64,000 nt of DNA from Thalassotalea fonticola (GTDB lineage: Bacteria > Pseudomonadota > Gammaproteobacteria > Enterobacterales > Alteromonadaceae). Below the pieces are notes generated by a model. The model was given only the letters and a program-made list of their open reading frames with translations. It ran no database searches and was not told the origin of the DNA. The first letter of the stretch is position 1, and every line of letters begins with the position of its first letter. Positions 20,481 through 28,884 of this stretch are shown in pieces. Position numbers and translations under genes: made by a program. Location of the stretch: positions 3,100,001 through 3,164,000 of the forward strand of contig NZ_CP136600.1 of assembly GCF_032911225.1 (NCBI RefSeq). Reading direction: 5' to 3'.

Positions 20481-20744
20481 ATACCAAGCGACATAAAATA
20501 ATGATCACTCAGCGATAGATAAAAAGGGTTTAGGTAAGGCTTTCATTTTGAACTGTAGTTATTCTACTGAAAAAATGTTTAACGCAACTTAAACCCTTTT
20601 TAGCATCGGCCTTTGGCTGACTATCAAAGTCACTATAACTTCAGGAAATTTAAAGAAGATAGAATTATTATCTACTTCAAATTTCATTTGTTCTAGCACC
20701 TTTGATAGACACTGTGTAGACCATATATTTATGTCGTTTGGTAT
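20481..20744. repeat. Family A interspersed repeat, copy 3 (divergent)
   Basis: A 264-bp copy, the most diverged of the three. Its terminal arms are ATACCAAGCGACATAAA and TTTATGTCGTTTGGTAT, different in sequence from copies 1 and 2 yet still paired. The internal arms TAAAAAGGGTTTA / TAAACCCTTTTTA and the hairpin GTAG-TTATT-CTAC also changed on both sides together. It lies between convergent bluB and an S9 peptidase gene. Confidence 0.85.
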
Positions 20745-20794
20745 TAACTTGTCCTAATGAACAGCCACAATGCCTATTTGTACTCAATAAAATG

Positions 20795-20821
20795 TTTGCT
20801 GGCAAGTCATCAGCCAGCAAA
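20795..20821 (-). terminator. Probable terminator of the S9 peptidase gene
   Basis: TTTGCTGGC and GCCAGCAAA form a 9-bp stem, followed on the minus strand by CATTTTATTG. The T-run is short, so efficiency is uncertain. With the family A repeat it accounts for the 383-base gap after bluB. Confidence 0.55.
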
Positions 20822-20856
20822 GAATTTCATTAATTATTAGAGGCTAACGTTATAGA

Positions 20857-22830
20857 TTAGCTACCTCCTAAATGTTTAGCCAAAAACTTGTCTACTTTTC
20901 GATAAAGGTTGTAAACATTTTCTTGTTCTCTAAAGCCATGTGCTTCATCTGGTTCAATTATTGATTCATATGGATAACCCATTTCATCAAGTTTTTCAGC
21001 AACCGCCTCATAATGGTTAATGGTTACGCGCTTATCCATACCACCATGAACAAAGAGTAACGCCGCTTTTAATTTATCTAAATGATAAATAGGCGATCTT
21101 GCTTTTACAAACTCCTCATCATAGGCATTCCAAGCTTCTTCTAAAAAACGTTTTCCACTGTCGCGAACTCTAAAATCAGTATTGTTCCTGAATATCTCAA
21201 TATCATAGACACCTGCATATGGTACGGCACATTTATATAAATCGGGCTCCATCACCGCGCCCATTAACGATGCATAACCACCGTAACTAGCCCCATAAAT
21301 ACATATTTTATCTTTATCTACTATGCCCTGTTCGATCGCCCAATGTACTGAATCGGTGAGGTCATGCTGCATTTCTTTACCCATTTTCTTGTAACTATCA
21401 TATAAAAACTTATCACCTCTGCCACCTGAACCACGGAAATTCACTTGCATTACCGCGTAACCGCGATTGGCAAAAAACTGAGCTTCTCGGTCATACCGCC
21501 ATTTATCAAAAGGACCATATGGACCACCATGCACAACTTGCACTAAAGGTAAATTTTTAGTTTTTCCTTTTGGCAGAGTTAAATAACCGCGAATTTCCAA
21601 GCCGTCACGGGCAATAAAGCTGAATGGATTCATCTCTGTTAGCAGCTTTTCATCACGATCAGGAGAAGTATCTAATAAATAGGTTAAAGAGTTTTTCTTA
21701 CGATCAAATAGATAATAGGTGCCAGAGTTTTTGTCACTGACTACCTTTACTAACGTAGTTTCTTTATTTTTTGTACTATTAACCAGTCTAACATTAGAGT
21801 TTGGAAATGCTGCTGCAATGCCTATTCGGAGTTTTACTTCTGGATTTTTGTAATCGAAGTATGTACTTTCAATTTTACCTGGCATACGTTTAATGCCTAT
21901 CAGTTCAGGGGAGGTGTAATCGTGATTGTTTATATAAGATGATATCTCGGCATCCCCCTCTATTTTCAGAACTGTTTTATAAACTCTGGTTAAAGGGTTG
22001 TACAATACTATTTCATCATTTTTATGTATTAAAACTTCTGTATTGTCTTTGTTGAATCTAAGGATTTCAAAATTACTCCTTCCCTTTTTTCTAGTATCTT
22101 TATCAATTATCGTTTCATGCAGTTGCCAATCATCATCATGACTGTCGCGATATAAAACTTGTCTAGTAGATATATCTTCGTCGACATCATAATCACCTAC
22201 AATTGAAAATCGCACAATATTATCATGATCCAATTCCATCGAGGCATTAGACTTATGTGCTTTTTTATATACTATTTGTTTACCAGTAAAAATGTTTAAT
22301 TTATAAAGGGTTTGGAATGCACTATTTGAGATATAGGCTAGCACATGCTTATCATCATCAGGCAGCCTGTCAGCTAAGCTAAAGTTTCTAGGTCGATCAG
22401 CGGCTTTTCCAGGTCTAGGCGGTGTTGGCAGTAACTGCCGTTTTTTTGAACCATCGGCATTTACGGCAAATAGAAAACCTGTGCGTCTTGGCTCTAGGAG
22501 TGGACCAACACGAGTTACCATTTCGGCATAAGCACGTTCATCGGTTAACCAACCAATACTGCCAACATCTTTGTCATCACCAAAGTGACTTACCGATAAT
22601 ATTTTATTGGTTTTGGTTTCCATTATCGCTAATTTTTTCGAGCCTTTCATTTTTAAACGGGCAGCGATATATTTTCCTGTTGGAGATAACACCATGCGAT
22701 CAAACTCTGAGAATTTAAAAAATGTTTCAACGGGTAATTTAGGAGCTATTTCTTCTTTAGCTATGGCAACTTGGGTAACTGAGCAGCAAACGATAAGGCT
22801 GTAACATAAGAGCGTTTTTGCGATGTTCAT
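20857..22830 (-). CDS. Secreted S9 family prolyl oligopeptidase
   Basis: A 657-residue serine peptidase with a signal peptide (residues 1-24, ending VAIAKEE), an N-terminal beta-propeller and a C-terminal alpha/beta hydrolase domain. The catalytic triad is visible: serine in GASYGGYAS, aspartate in HGGMDKRV, histidine in DEAHGF. Relatives are acylaminoacyl- or dipeptidyl-peptidases that trim peptides in the periplasm. It is divergent from the PutP-type transporter gene across 279 bases. Confidence 0.92.
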   Translation of the reverse strand: MNIAKTLLCYSLIVCCSVTQVAIAKEEIAPKLPVETFFKFSEFDRMVLSPTGKYIAARLKMKGSKKLAIMETKTNKILSVSHFGDDKDVGSIGWLTDERAYAEMVTRVGPLLEPRRTGFLFAVNADGSKKRQLLPTPPRPGKAADRPRNFSLADRLPDDDKHVLAYISNSAFQTLYKLNIFTGKQIVYKKAHKSNASMELDHDNIVRFSIVGDYDVDEDISTRQVLYRDSHDDDWQLHETIIDKDTRKKGRSNFEILRFNKDNTEVLIHKNDEIVLYNPLTRVYKTVLKIEGDAEISSYINNHDYTSPELIGIKRMPGKIESTYFDYKNPEVKLRIGIAAAFPNSNVRLVNSTKNKETTLVKVVSDKNSGTYYLFDRKKNSLTYLLDTSPDRDEKLLTEMNPFSFIARDGLEIRGYLTLPKGKTKNLPLVQVVHGGPYGPFDKWRYDREAQFFANRGYAVMQVNFRGSGGRGDKFLYDSYKKMGKEMQHDLTDSVHWAIEQGIVDKDKICIYGASYGGYASLMGAVMEPDLYKCAVPYAGVYDIEIFRNNTDFRVRDSGKRFLEEAWNAYDEEFVKARSPIYHLDKLKAALLFVHGGMDKRVTINHYEAVAEKLDEMGYPYESIIEPDEAHGFREQENVYNLYRKVDKFLAKHLGGS

Positions 22831-23109
22831 TTAAATCCTTTTCTACATTTCAAATGTATATGTTAATTGAGTTAAAGGTTATTAAGAAAACCCAACATGA
22901 AAACTATTTATAAATTAAAACCTGTAGTGCGACAATGGTATTGATATCTAATAATTCTTTAATTTCTATCGTTTTATTTATTATTGAATATAACCCTTCA
23001 AACTAAAGTCGAAAATACGGTTAAATTACTTTCTAAAGTGCAATTTCTAAGTAGTACTGATATTCTTTAGCGACAGTTTAAAATCAAAAATAACAATAAT
23101 AAAATCTCT

Positions 23110-24507
23110 ATGGATTACACAACTACCGTCCTCATCACTCTCGTTATCTACAAAATTGTCCTAATTGGCATAGGCTTTTATGCCAATAAAAAAACCAGTT
23201 CTACCGAAGATTATTTTATTGGAGGCCGAGGTTTAGGGCCTTGGGTGGCAGCGATTAGCTCAGCAGCCAGTGCATCATCAGCATGGACACTGCTTGGTAT
23301 GAGTGGCGCAGCGTATGCAATGGGTTTACCAGCCATTTGGTTGGTACCGGCTGTAGTCAGTGGTTATATATTTAACTGGGCTTGGTTAGCCCCAAGACTG
23401 CAAAAAAAAGCAGAAGCAGAACAGTCAGTGACTTTAACTGAATTATTGGCTCATGGCAGTGGACAGTTTAAAAAACCCATTTTGTGGCTGTGTTCACTAT
23501 GTATTGTTTTTGCATTTACCTTTTATGTTGCGGCACAATTTCAAGCGGCCGGTAATACGTTTGCCACTACTTTTGGTGTTTCAATGGAAAGTTCCATTGC
23601 TTTGGGCACAACTATCATTCTTATTTATACATTACTAGGTGGATTTTGGGCGGTCAGTATTACTGATACTTTGCAAGGTCTGCTAATGGCTGTTGCCGGA
23701 GTAATTTTACCGGTTGCAGGTTTGCTCGCTGTCGGCGGTTTTGCTGAATTATGGCAGCAAATGCAAATGGTTTATTCTGGTCCACAATTACAACTCACCG
23801 GTGAGCATTCCGGCTTTATAGCTCTGGCATTTATTATCGGTTTATTTGGCATTGGTTTAGGCCAACCCGGGCAACCTCATGTCGTCAACCGAATGATGGC
23901 TTTAAGAGATCAAAAATCAGTAGCACAGGCAAAAATTATCGCCATTGGCTGGGCTGCTATTGTAGTTGGCGGAATGTTGATAGTTGGCTGGTGTGCCAAA
24001 GTGCTAATTGAGCCAGTTGCAAATAACGAGCAAGCCTTATTAGAGGTTACCAATGTATTATTTCCTCCAGTAATTGCCGGTATTATGATTGCAGCGATTT
24101 TGTCAGCAATTATGTCAACAGCCGATAGCCAATTATTGGTTTCAGCTTCGGCAATCTCTTACGATATTGGTGATGATAAAAATCATAAAAACAGTTTGTT
24201 ATATTCACGTTTAACTGTCGTGATTATGTGCGTCATTTCAATGCTAATTGCCATCTACATCCCCAAAGATATATTTACTCGCGTGTTATTTGCCTGGAAT
24301 GCGTTAGGCGCAGCATTTGGGCCTTTATTAATTGTGAAAGTCATTAGTAAGTCTGTAGAGGGTAAGTATGCTTTTGCTGCGATATTTACCGGTTTTACTT
24401 TGTCGGTAATATTAAGTTTATTTCCGTCTGCACCTGGAGATTTTTTAGAGCGCATAATTCCATTCGTATTAGCATTCATTCTCGCTTGGTTAGGTCGAAA
24501 TAAATAA
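23110..24507 (+). CDS. Sodium:solute symporter, PutP-like (SSS family)
   Basis: A 465-residue inner-membrane transporter with about 12-13 hydrophobic segments. Family signatures are TSSTEDYFIGGRGLGPWVAAISSAASASSAWTLLG-like sequence near residues 30-65 and GLGQPGQPHVVNRMMA near 250, as in sodium/proline symporters. Proline is likely but not proven. It is separated by 13 bases from the next gene and is probably cotranscribed with it. Confidence 0.88.
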   Translation: MDYTTTVLITLVIYKIVLIGIGFYANKKTSSTEDYFIGGRGLGPWVAAISSAASASSAWTLLGMSGAAYAMGLPAIWLVPAVVSGYIFNWAWLAPRLQKKAEAEQSVTLTELLAHGSGQFKKPILWLCSLCIVFAFTFYVAAQFQAAGNTFATTFGVSMESSIALGTTIILIYTLLGGFWAVSITDTLQGLLMAVAGVILPVAGLLAVGGFAELWQQMQMVYSGPQLQLTGEHSGFIALAFIIGLFGIGLGQPGQPHVVNRMMALRDQKSVAQAKIIAIGWAAIVVGGMLIVGWCAKVLIEPVANNEQALLEVTNVLFPPVIAGIMIAAILSAIMSTADSQLLVSASAISYDIGDDKNHKNSLLYSRLTVVIMCVISMLIAIYIPKDIFTRVLFAWNALGAAFGPLLIVKVISKSVEGKYAFAAIFTGFTLSVILSLFPSAPGDFLERIIPFVLAFILAWLGRNK

Positions 24508-24520
24508 CGTTGTGTAGATT

Positions 24521-27436
24521 ATGATCACTAAAATAAAATTGTTACTTGCTGGCGCATTACTCTCAACATCATTAGCATATGCGGCTGTAGATGAAATACC
24601 GGTTGTAGGCGCCATTTATAACAGTTCATTAGTGGTTAAAGAACATATTGTAAAAGATATAAGTTTATCTACGGTTATTGCCCGTGACGCGTCGATATAC
24701 ACTTTTGCAGGATTAACGTTAGATGCTTATATTTTAACCTTACCGTTAAAAACTAAAGTTAAAAAAAATGTCATCAAACGCCTGGCCTATCCTGAATATT
24801 CGATTACCTTAGGCAGGTTTCTTTACCACTTTTATCAACGTTATACAGGAAGCAGCAACGTTGAATTATTTAATGACTATATTCAGTCGGTTTATAGCGA
24901 AGCCGAAATGGCTCAATATCAACACTCACTGTTTAGCAGTATTGAAAAAACAGCTGTTATTAAGCCTGAGCAAGAGCAAGAAAGCATTGTTAATGATGAG
25001 CTCATTGCTGCGCTAGTCACTATCTACGATATCCTCTTCAATAATGATGACTGGCAACTAGGCAAAAAATTGCCCGATAGTTATCAATACATAACAAACA
25101 GTCCTAAAGATTTAAAAATAGTTAATAAAATTCAACCAATAATTATTAGCTTAATGGCTAAGTATAATCAGTCGTTACCAGCGGGCGATTTCAAATCGGC
25201 CATTAATGCCATAATTAACGATGCCAAGCCTGAGTTTATTAATACAGTAAATAATAAAGCACAAGCTATAACAGTTACGTTAATTGATTTCATTCGCCTT
25301 AATACCCTGAAAAGTTATCGACAATTTTCCCTAAAACAGCAAAGAATAGATGCTTTTGACCGCTGGATGATTAAGCAATTTAAACATCAACCTGATAATT
25401 TAATTGAATTCTTAAATGCTCAAAACCAAAAACGCTATGGCGTACAAATTGTTGTAGATGGGCTACAACAAGGGTTAGTAAAAGCGTTAGTGAAGGAACA
25501 ACGCGGCCCGTTTATAAATCAGGTACAGAGCAATTTAAAGCAAAGTAAGCAATATCAACCTAAGTTTGAACCAACATTTCCGCCTGAACATAATCAACAA
25601 TTAGACTACCTAAACTCCCTTTCATCAGGTAAAGACAGTGATAGTAATTACTTACCTTTTTTCAAATCTTTATATCAACAGCATGCCGCCAATATCGCAG
25701 AGTTTGGCATATCATCAACACCTACAATCAGTGTCCGAAATTTACCTGTTGTATTAACAGGTGCCAAAGTTGCAGGCCAAGGTGGTACCGGTATTCCTAA
25801 TTTTCATTTTGTCGATCGGACCAAAGACCGGGCCTATTACTTTTTTGGTAACGATGCGCTGCAACTGGACAAGTTAATTGCGGAAAACCAAGTACAAACC
25901 ATGTTTGACCGGTTAAATTATTTAAAAACGTTGAATTGTAATGGTCAATACGATTGGAACGCCCATGTAAGTTACGACGGACTAGTCAATTTGGCCGCGG
26001 GGGAGTTTAAGCGTGACTATGGCGAGCAACGTTGCTTACGTGAACTTGGCCAAAGAGCCAAGGTAGAACAACAAGTGTTTGCTGCGCGGAATGAATTGAT
26101 TAAACTTATCGGAGAATATCAGAAAATTAGCGCTTGGATGTTTTTAAGCAAGATCACCAAAAAACAACTGGTGAAAGAAAAAATTCACTTACTCGCAAAA
26201 CTTGCTGAAGATGGCATGCCAGATTTTGTGTCAATGTATATTCCTTGGCCCGATCATTTTGCTCACTTTAAAGGGCCATTTAGTGATGAAATTATTGCTC
26301 CAACCGGCGAATTAAATCGTCTTGATTATTGGTTAACACAGTTGCAAAAAACCTATAAACGGGCCGGCGTATACAATAAAACCCTTTGGGGAATGGCTGG
26401 CGATCATGGCTTGGCACAAGTGTTTTATACCTTAAACCCTGAGCAACAAGTACTTAATAACCTAGAAAAAGAATTAAATGTTTCTTTGAATATAGTCAAA
26501 ATTTCCAGTGATGAAGGTGAAGGCCCGAAAATTACCAATGCGATAAATTACCCAAGTTCGAAAAACGTTGACGTGGTAGTAGCATCTACTGCTGGTGGTA
26601 ATTACATGATGGACTTTTTCAATTCGAGTAAAGGTTGGCAGCAGCAGCCTCTGTACAGCGAATTACAACAGTGGCAACCAATAAGCACCTCAACTATTGC
26701 ACCAATAGCTATGATTAGCGAAATAAGTAACCGTTTAAAAGAAAGCCTTGATTATTTAGCGGTGCGCGAACAGCAATGTGATTTAAGCCAATGTAAAATC
26801 AGAATTGTTGGTCATCGTAATAACAAGCGATTGGACGAAATAATTATTCGTGAAGATGATCGAGTGTTCTATGGTTTTGCTGACAACCTGCTTGAAATGT
26901 CTGTTCAGACATTGCCGCAGCTGCTAGATATTCAGCAGCAAAATCCATATACAAAAGCACTCACCAGGATTGAACAGGCTGAGAAACAACAACTACTTAA
27001 GCAATGCTTAATTTCTGCTAACCAACATAACAGTGACTCTTGGTGTACGTCCAGTCAATGGCGCCAACTCACCAGACTTAGCCCAAGACCCGATTCAGTT
27101 AATCAACTAGCCCATATCTATGATGAAGATAGAGCCGGTACCGTCAATTTATTTCCCCAAGAAGGCATTGGTTACAACACCTCAGTACCTGGACGTCATG
27201 CCGGTGAACACTATTTAGAAAAAGATGCGTTTATCGGCTTTTGGGGTACGCCCATTACCAGCAGAAAACAAATTACCACAGCGGAAAATGGCTCACTGGC
27301 TCCCACTATTTTTGAATACTTAAGTGGTAATAAAGTGCAAGCCGGTGAAAATGGCTGGGGGTTCCCTTCGCTGTTGCCGCAATTAATACCTGCACAACTT
27401 CCCTCTTCGCAACAAGTGTCAAGAACAGTGAACTAG
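24521..27436 (+). CDS. Large exported alkaline-phosphatase-superfamily protein
   Basis: A 971-residue protein with a signal peptide (residues 1-21). Residues about 25-400 are a helical region I do not recognise. The rest resembles the alkaline phosphatase / type I phosphodiesterase fold: GQGGTGIPNF near 420 (candidate nucleophile threonine), PWPDHFAHFKGPF near 574, MAGDHGL near 625 and PGRHAGEHY near 890 as likely metal ligands. It is 13 bases from a PutP-like symporter gene. Phosphodiester or phosphatase activity is inferred, and the substrate is unknown. Confidence 0.65.
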   Translation: MITKIKLLLAGALLSTSLAYAAVDEIPVVGAIYNSSLVVKEHIVKDISLSTVIARDASIYTFAGLTLDAYILTLPLKTKVKKNVIKRLAYPEYSITLGRFLYHFYQRYTGSSNVELFNDYIQSVYSEAEMAQYQHSLFSSIEKTAVIKPEQEQESIVNDELIAALVTIYDILFNNDDWQLGKKLPDSYQYITNSPKDLKIVNKIQPIIISLMAKYNQSLPAGDFKSAINAIINDAKPEFINTVNNKAQAITVTLIDFIRLNTLKSYRQFSLKQQRIDAFDRWMIKQFKHQPDNLIEFLNAQNQKRYGVQIVVDGLQQGLVKALVKEQRGPFINQVQSNLKQSKQYQPKFEPTFPPEHNQQLDYLNSLSSGKDSDSNYLPFFKSLYQQHAANIAEFGISSTPTISVRNLPVVLTGAKVAGQGGTGIPNFHFVDRTKDRAYYFFGNDALQLDKLIAENQVQTMFDRLNYLKTLNCNGQYDWNAHVSYDGLVNLAAGEFKRDYGEQRCLRELGQRAKVEQQVFAARNELIKLIGEYQKISAWMFLSKITKKQLVKEKIHLLAKLAEDGMPDFVSMYIPWPDHFAHFKGPFSDEIIAPTGELNRLDYWLTQLQKTYKRAGVYNKTLWGMAGDHGLAQVFYTLNPEQQVLNNLEKELNVSLNIVKISSDEGEGPKITNAINYPSSKNVDVVVASTAGGNYMMDFFNSSKGWQQQPLYSELQQWQPISTSTIAPIAMISEISNRLKESLDYLAVREQQCDLSQCKIRIVGHRNNKRLDEIIIREDDRVFYGFADNLLEMSVQTLPQLLDIQQQNPYTKALTRIEQAEKQQLLKQCLISANQHNSDSWCTSSQWRQLTRLSPRPDSVNQLAHIYDEDRAGTVNLFPQEGIGYNTSVPGRHAGEHYLEKDAFIGFWGTPITSRKQITTAENGSLAPTIFEYLSGNKVQAGENGWGFPSLLPQLIPAQLPSSQQVSRTVN

Positions 27437-27532
27437 TATCATATAGGTCAGAGCAAACTTTAACGGCTCTGACCTTTGATTTAAGATGGATATAGTTTAA
27501 GCTGCATGTTCATTTAAATTGAGTAGTAAAAA

Positions 27533-28291
27533 ATGATGAAATTTATAAACCTTTCTTTGACCACAAGCTTTTTTGTCGGCTTGTTAACTCTAAGCATGCC
27601 AAGCAATGCAACCATTGTTTTATTTGAAACTAATATGGGTGATTTTGAAGTAAATCTTCTGGATAACGATACCCCTAAAACCGTTGCTAATTTTTTAAAA
27701 TATGTCGAAGCTAAAGGTTACAGCAATGCGATAGTTCATCGCTCTATGCCAGGCTTTATCACCCAAGGTGGTGGTTTTACTTACAATACTGAAACCACAG
27801 CAGTAGAAGATGCAATGTTATTTGCCAGCGTAGTTAATGAACCTGTGTTTTCTAATGTTCGCGGCACCATCGCGATGGCTAAAAAAGGAACTGATGAGAA
27901 CAGCGCAACTAATCAGTGGTTTTTCAATGGTGCTGACAACGCAGCAAATCTAGATAATCAAAATGGTGGTTTTACTGTATTTGGTGTAGTTACTGGCGAT
28001 GGCATGGAAATTATTGATGCTATCAATGACCTACCTACATATTCAATTCAGGGATTGTCAGCATTTACCGATACACCATTACAAACAGAGCCAACAGGTA
28101 ATGGTATTACCGATGAGCATTATGTGATTATTGAATCAATTACCGTTGTTAATGCTAATCAAGATACACAACCTGCATTGCCGCCTTTATCAACAGCTAA
28201 AGAAGAGGATGATTCTGATTCATCTGGTGGCAGCAATGGTTTATACATGCTTGGTTTATTAGCCCTTGTTAGATTATTCCGTCGCAGCTAA
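27533..28291 (+). CDS. Secreted cyclophilin-type peptidylprolyl isomerase with GlyGly-CTERM
   Basis: A 252-residue protein: signal peptide to about residue 26, a cyclophilin domain (FETNMGDFEVNL, FITQGGGF, NVRGTIAMAKK, NQWFFN), an acidic serine-rich linker, and a C-terminal tripartite tail of GG, a hydrophobic stretch and RLFRRS. This tail fits the GlyGly-CTERM sorting signal processed by rhombosortase, which implies surface or outer-membrane handling. It would catalyse proline isomerisation during folding of exported proteins. Confidence 0.9.
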   Translation: MMKFINLSLTTSFFVGLLTLSMPSNATIVLFETNMGDFEVNLLDNDTPKTVANFLKYVEAKGYSNAIVHRSMPGFITQGGGFTYNTETTAVEDAMLFASVVNEPVFSNVRGTIAMAKKGTDENSATNQWFFNGADNAANLDNQNGGFTVFGVVTGDGMEIIDAINDLPTYSIQGLSAFTDTPLQTEPTGNGITDEHYVIIESITVVNANQDTQPALPPLSTAKEEDDSDSSGGSNGLYMLGLLALVRLFRRS

Positions 28292-28319
28292 TTCTGTCAG
28301 GTTTAACTAAGCAAGTATT

Positions 28320-28697
28320 ATGAAGTTAAGAGTATTTATTTTTAAAGCGCCTTTTCGGGTTGTTCGAATCCAAAGAAGGCGCAGTGTTTATCGATTTAAA
28401 CGACAAATGCTTACTCTAAAAATAGCTCTAAGCCAAGAAAAGCAAGAAACCAAAGAAATGTTGGCGATATATAAAAAGTATACTCGCCGCCAAGCATCGC
28501 CAGATGAAATGAACATGGCTAACAAGCAATTTATCGATTTGTTAAAAGGCTTAGGGCTTGGTGTTTTCGCTGTATTGCCATTCGCACCAATTACCATCCC
28601 GGTAATGATAAAGTTGAGTCGTTTAGTTGGCGTTGAAATACTGCCAAGTTCATTTAGCTCTGAGAATAAAATCAAGAAACAAAGTAACAGAATTTAA
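28320..28697 (+). CDS. LETM1-like domain protein
   Basis: A 125-residue basic protein whose C-terminal half (MNMANKQFIDLLKGLGLGVFAVLPFAPITIPVMIKLSRLVG, quoted in part as FIDLLKGLGLGVFAVLPF and VEILPSSF) resembles the bacterial LETM1-like domain with one hydrophobic segment. The function in bacteria is unknown. The ATG at 28320 lacks a strong ribosome site, so a downstream start is possible. Confidence 0.65.
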   Translation: MKLRVFIFKAPFRVVRIQRRRSVYRFKRQMLTLKIALSQEKQETKEMLAIYKKYTRRQASPDEMNMANKQFIDLLKGLGLGVFAVLPFAPITIPVMIKLSRLVGVEILPSSFSSENKIKKQSNRI

Positions 28698-28720
28698 AAA
28701 GGACGCTTAGCGTCCTTTCA
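28698..28720 (+). terminator. Short terminator after the LETM1-like gene
   Basis: AAAGGACG and CGTCCTTT pair around CTTAG immediately after the stop codon. The T-run is only three bases, so termination may be partial. Confidence 0.55.
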
Positions 28721-28881
28721 TATCAATTCTCTTAATTAAATGTTCAACTTTTTCATGAGGAAAAATGGATAAATACAAGGCATGAAATTTAGTAAGTAGT
28801 TATTCTACTTATAAATTTTATAACGTAGTAGTTATTCATTTTAACCATTAAAAATGACCAGTTAGTTATGAGACTTGGTAT
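28720..28881. repeat. Family B interspersed repeat, copy 2
   Basis: A 162-bp copy sharing the core with 17613-17741 and longer because of an internal stretch that duplicates GTAGTTATTC. Its ends, ATATCAATTCTCTTAATT and the reverse complement of AGTTATGAGACTTGGTAT, pair with four mismatches in 18. The pairing sequence (TCTCnTAA) differs from copy 1 (TTGATTA). It ends three bases from the stop codon of the S9 peptidase gene, again between convergent genes. Confidence 0.75.
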
Positions 28882-28884
28882 ATT

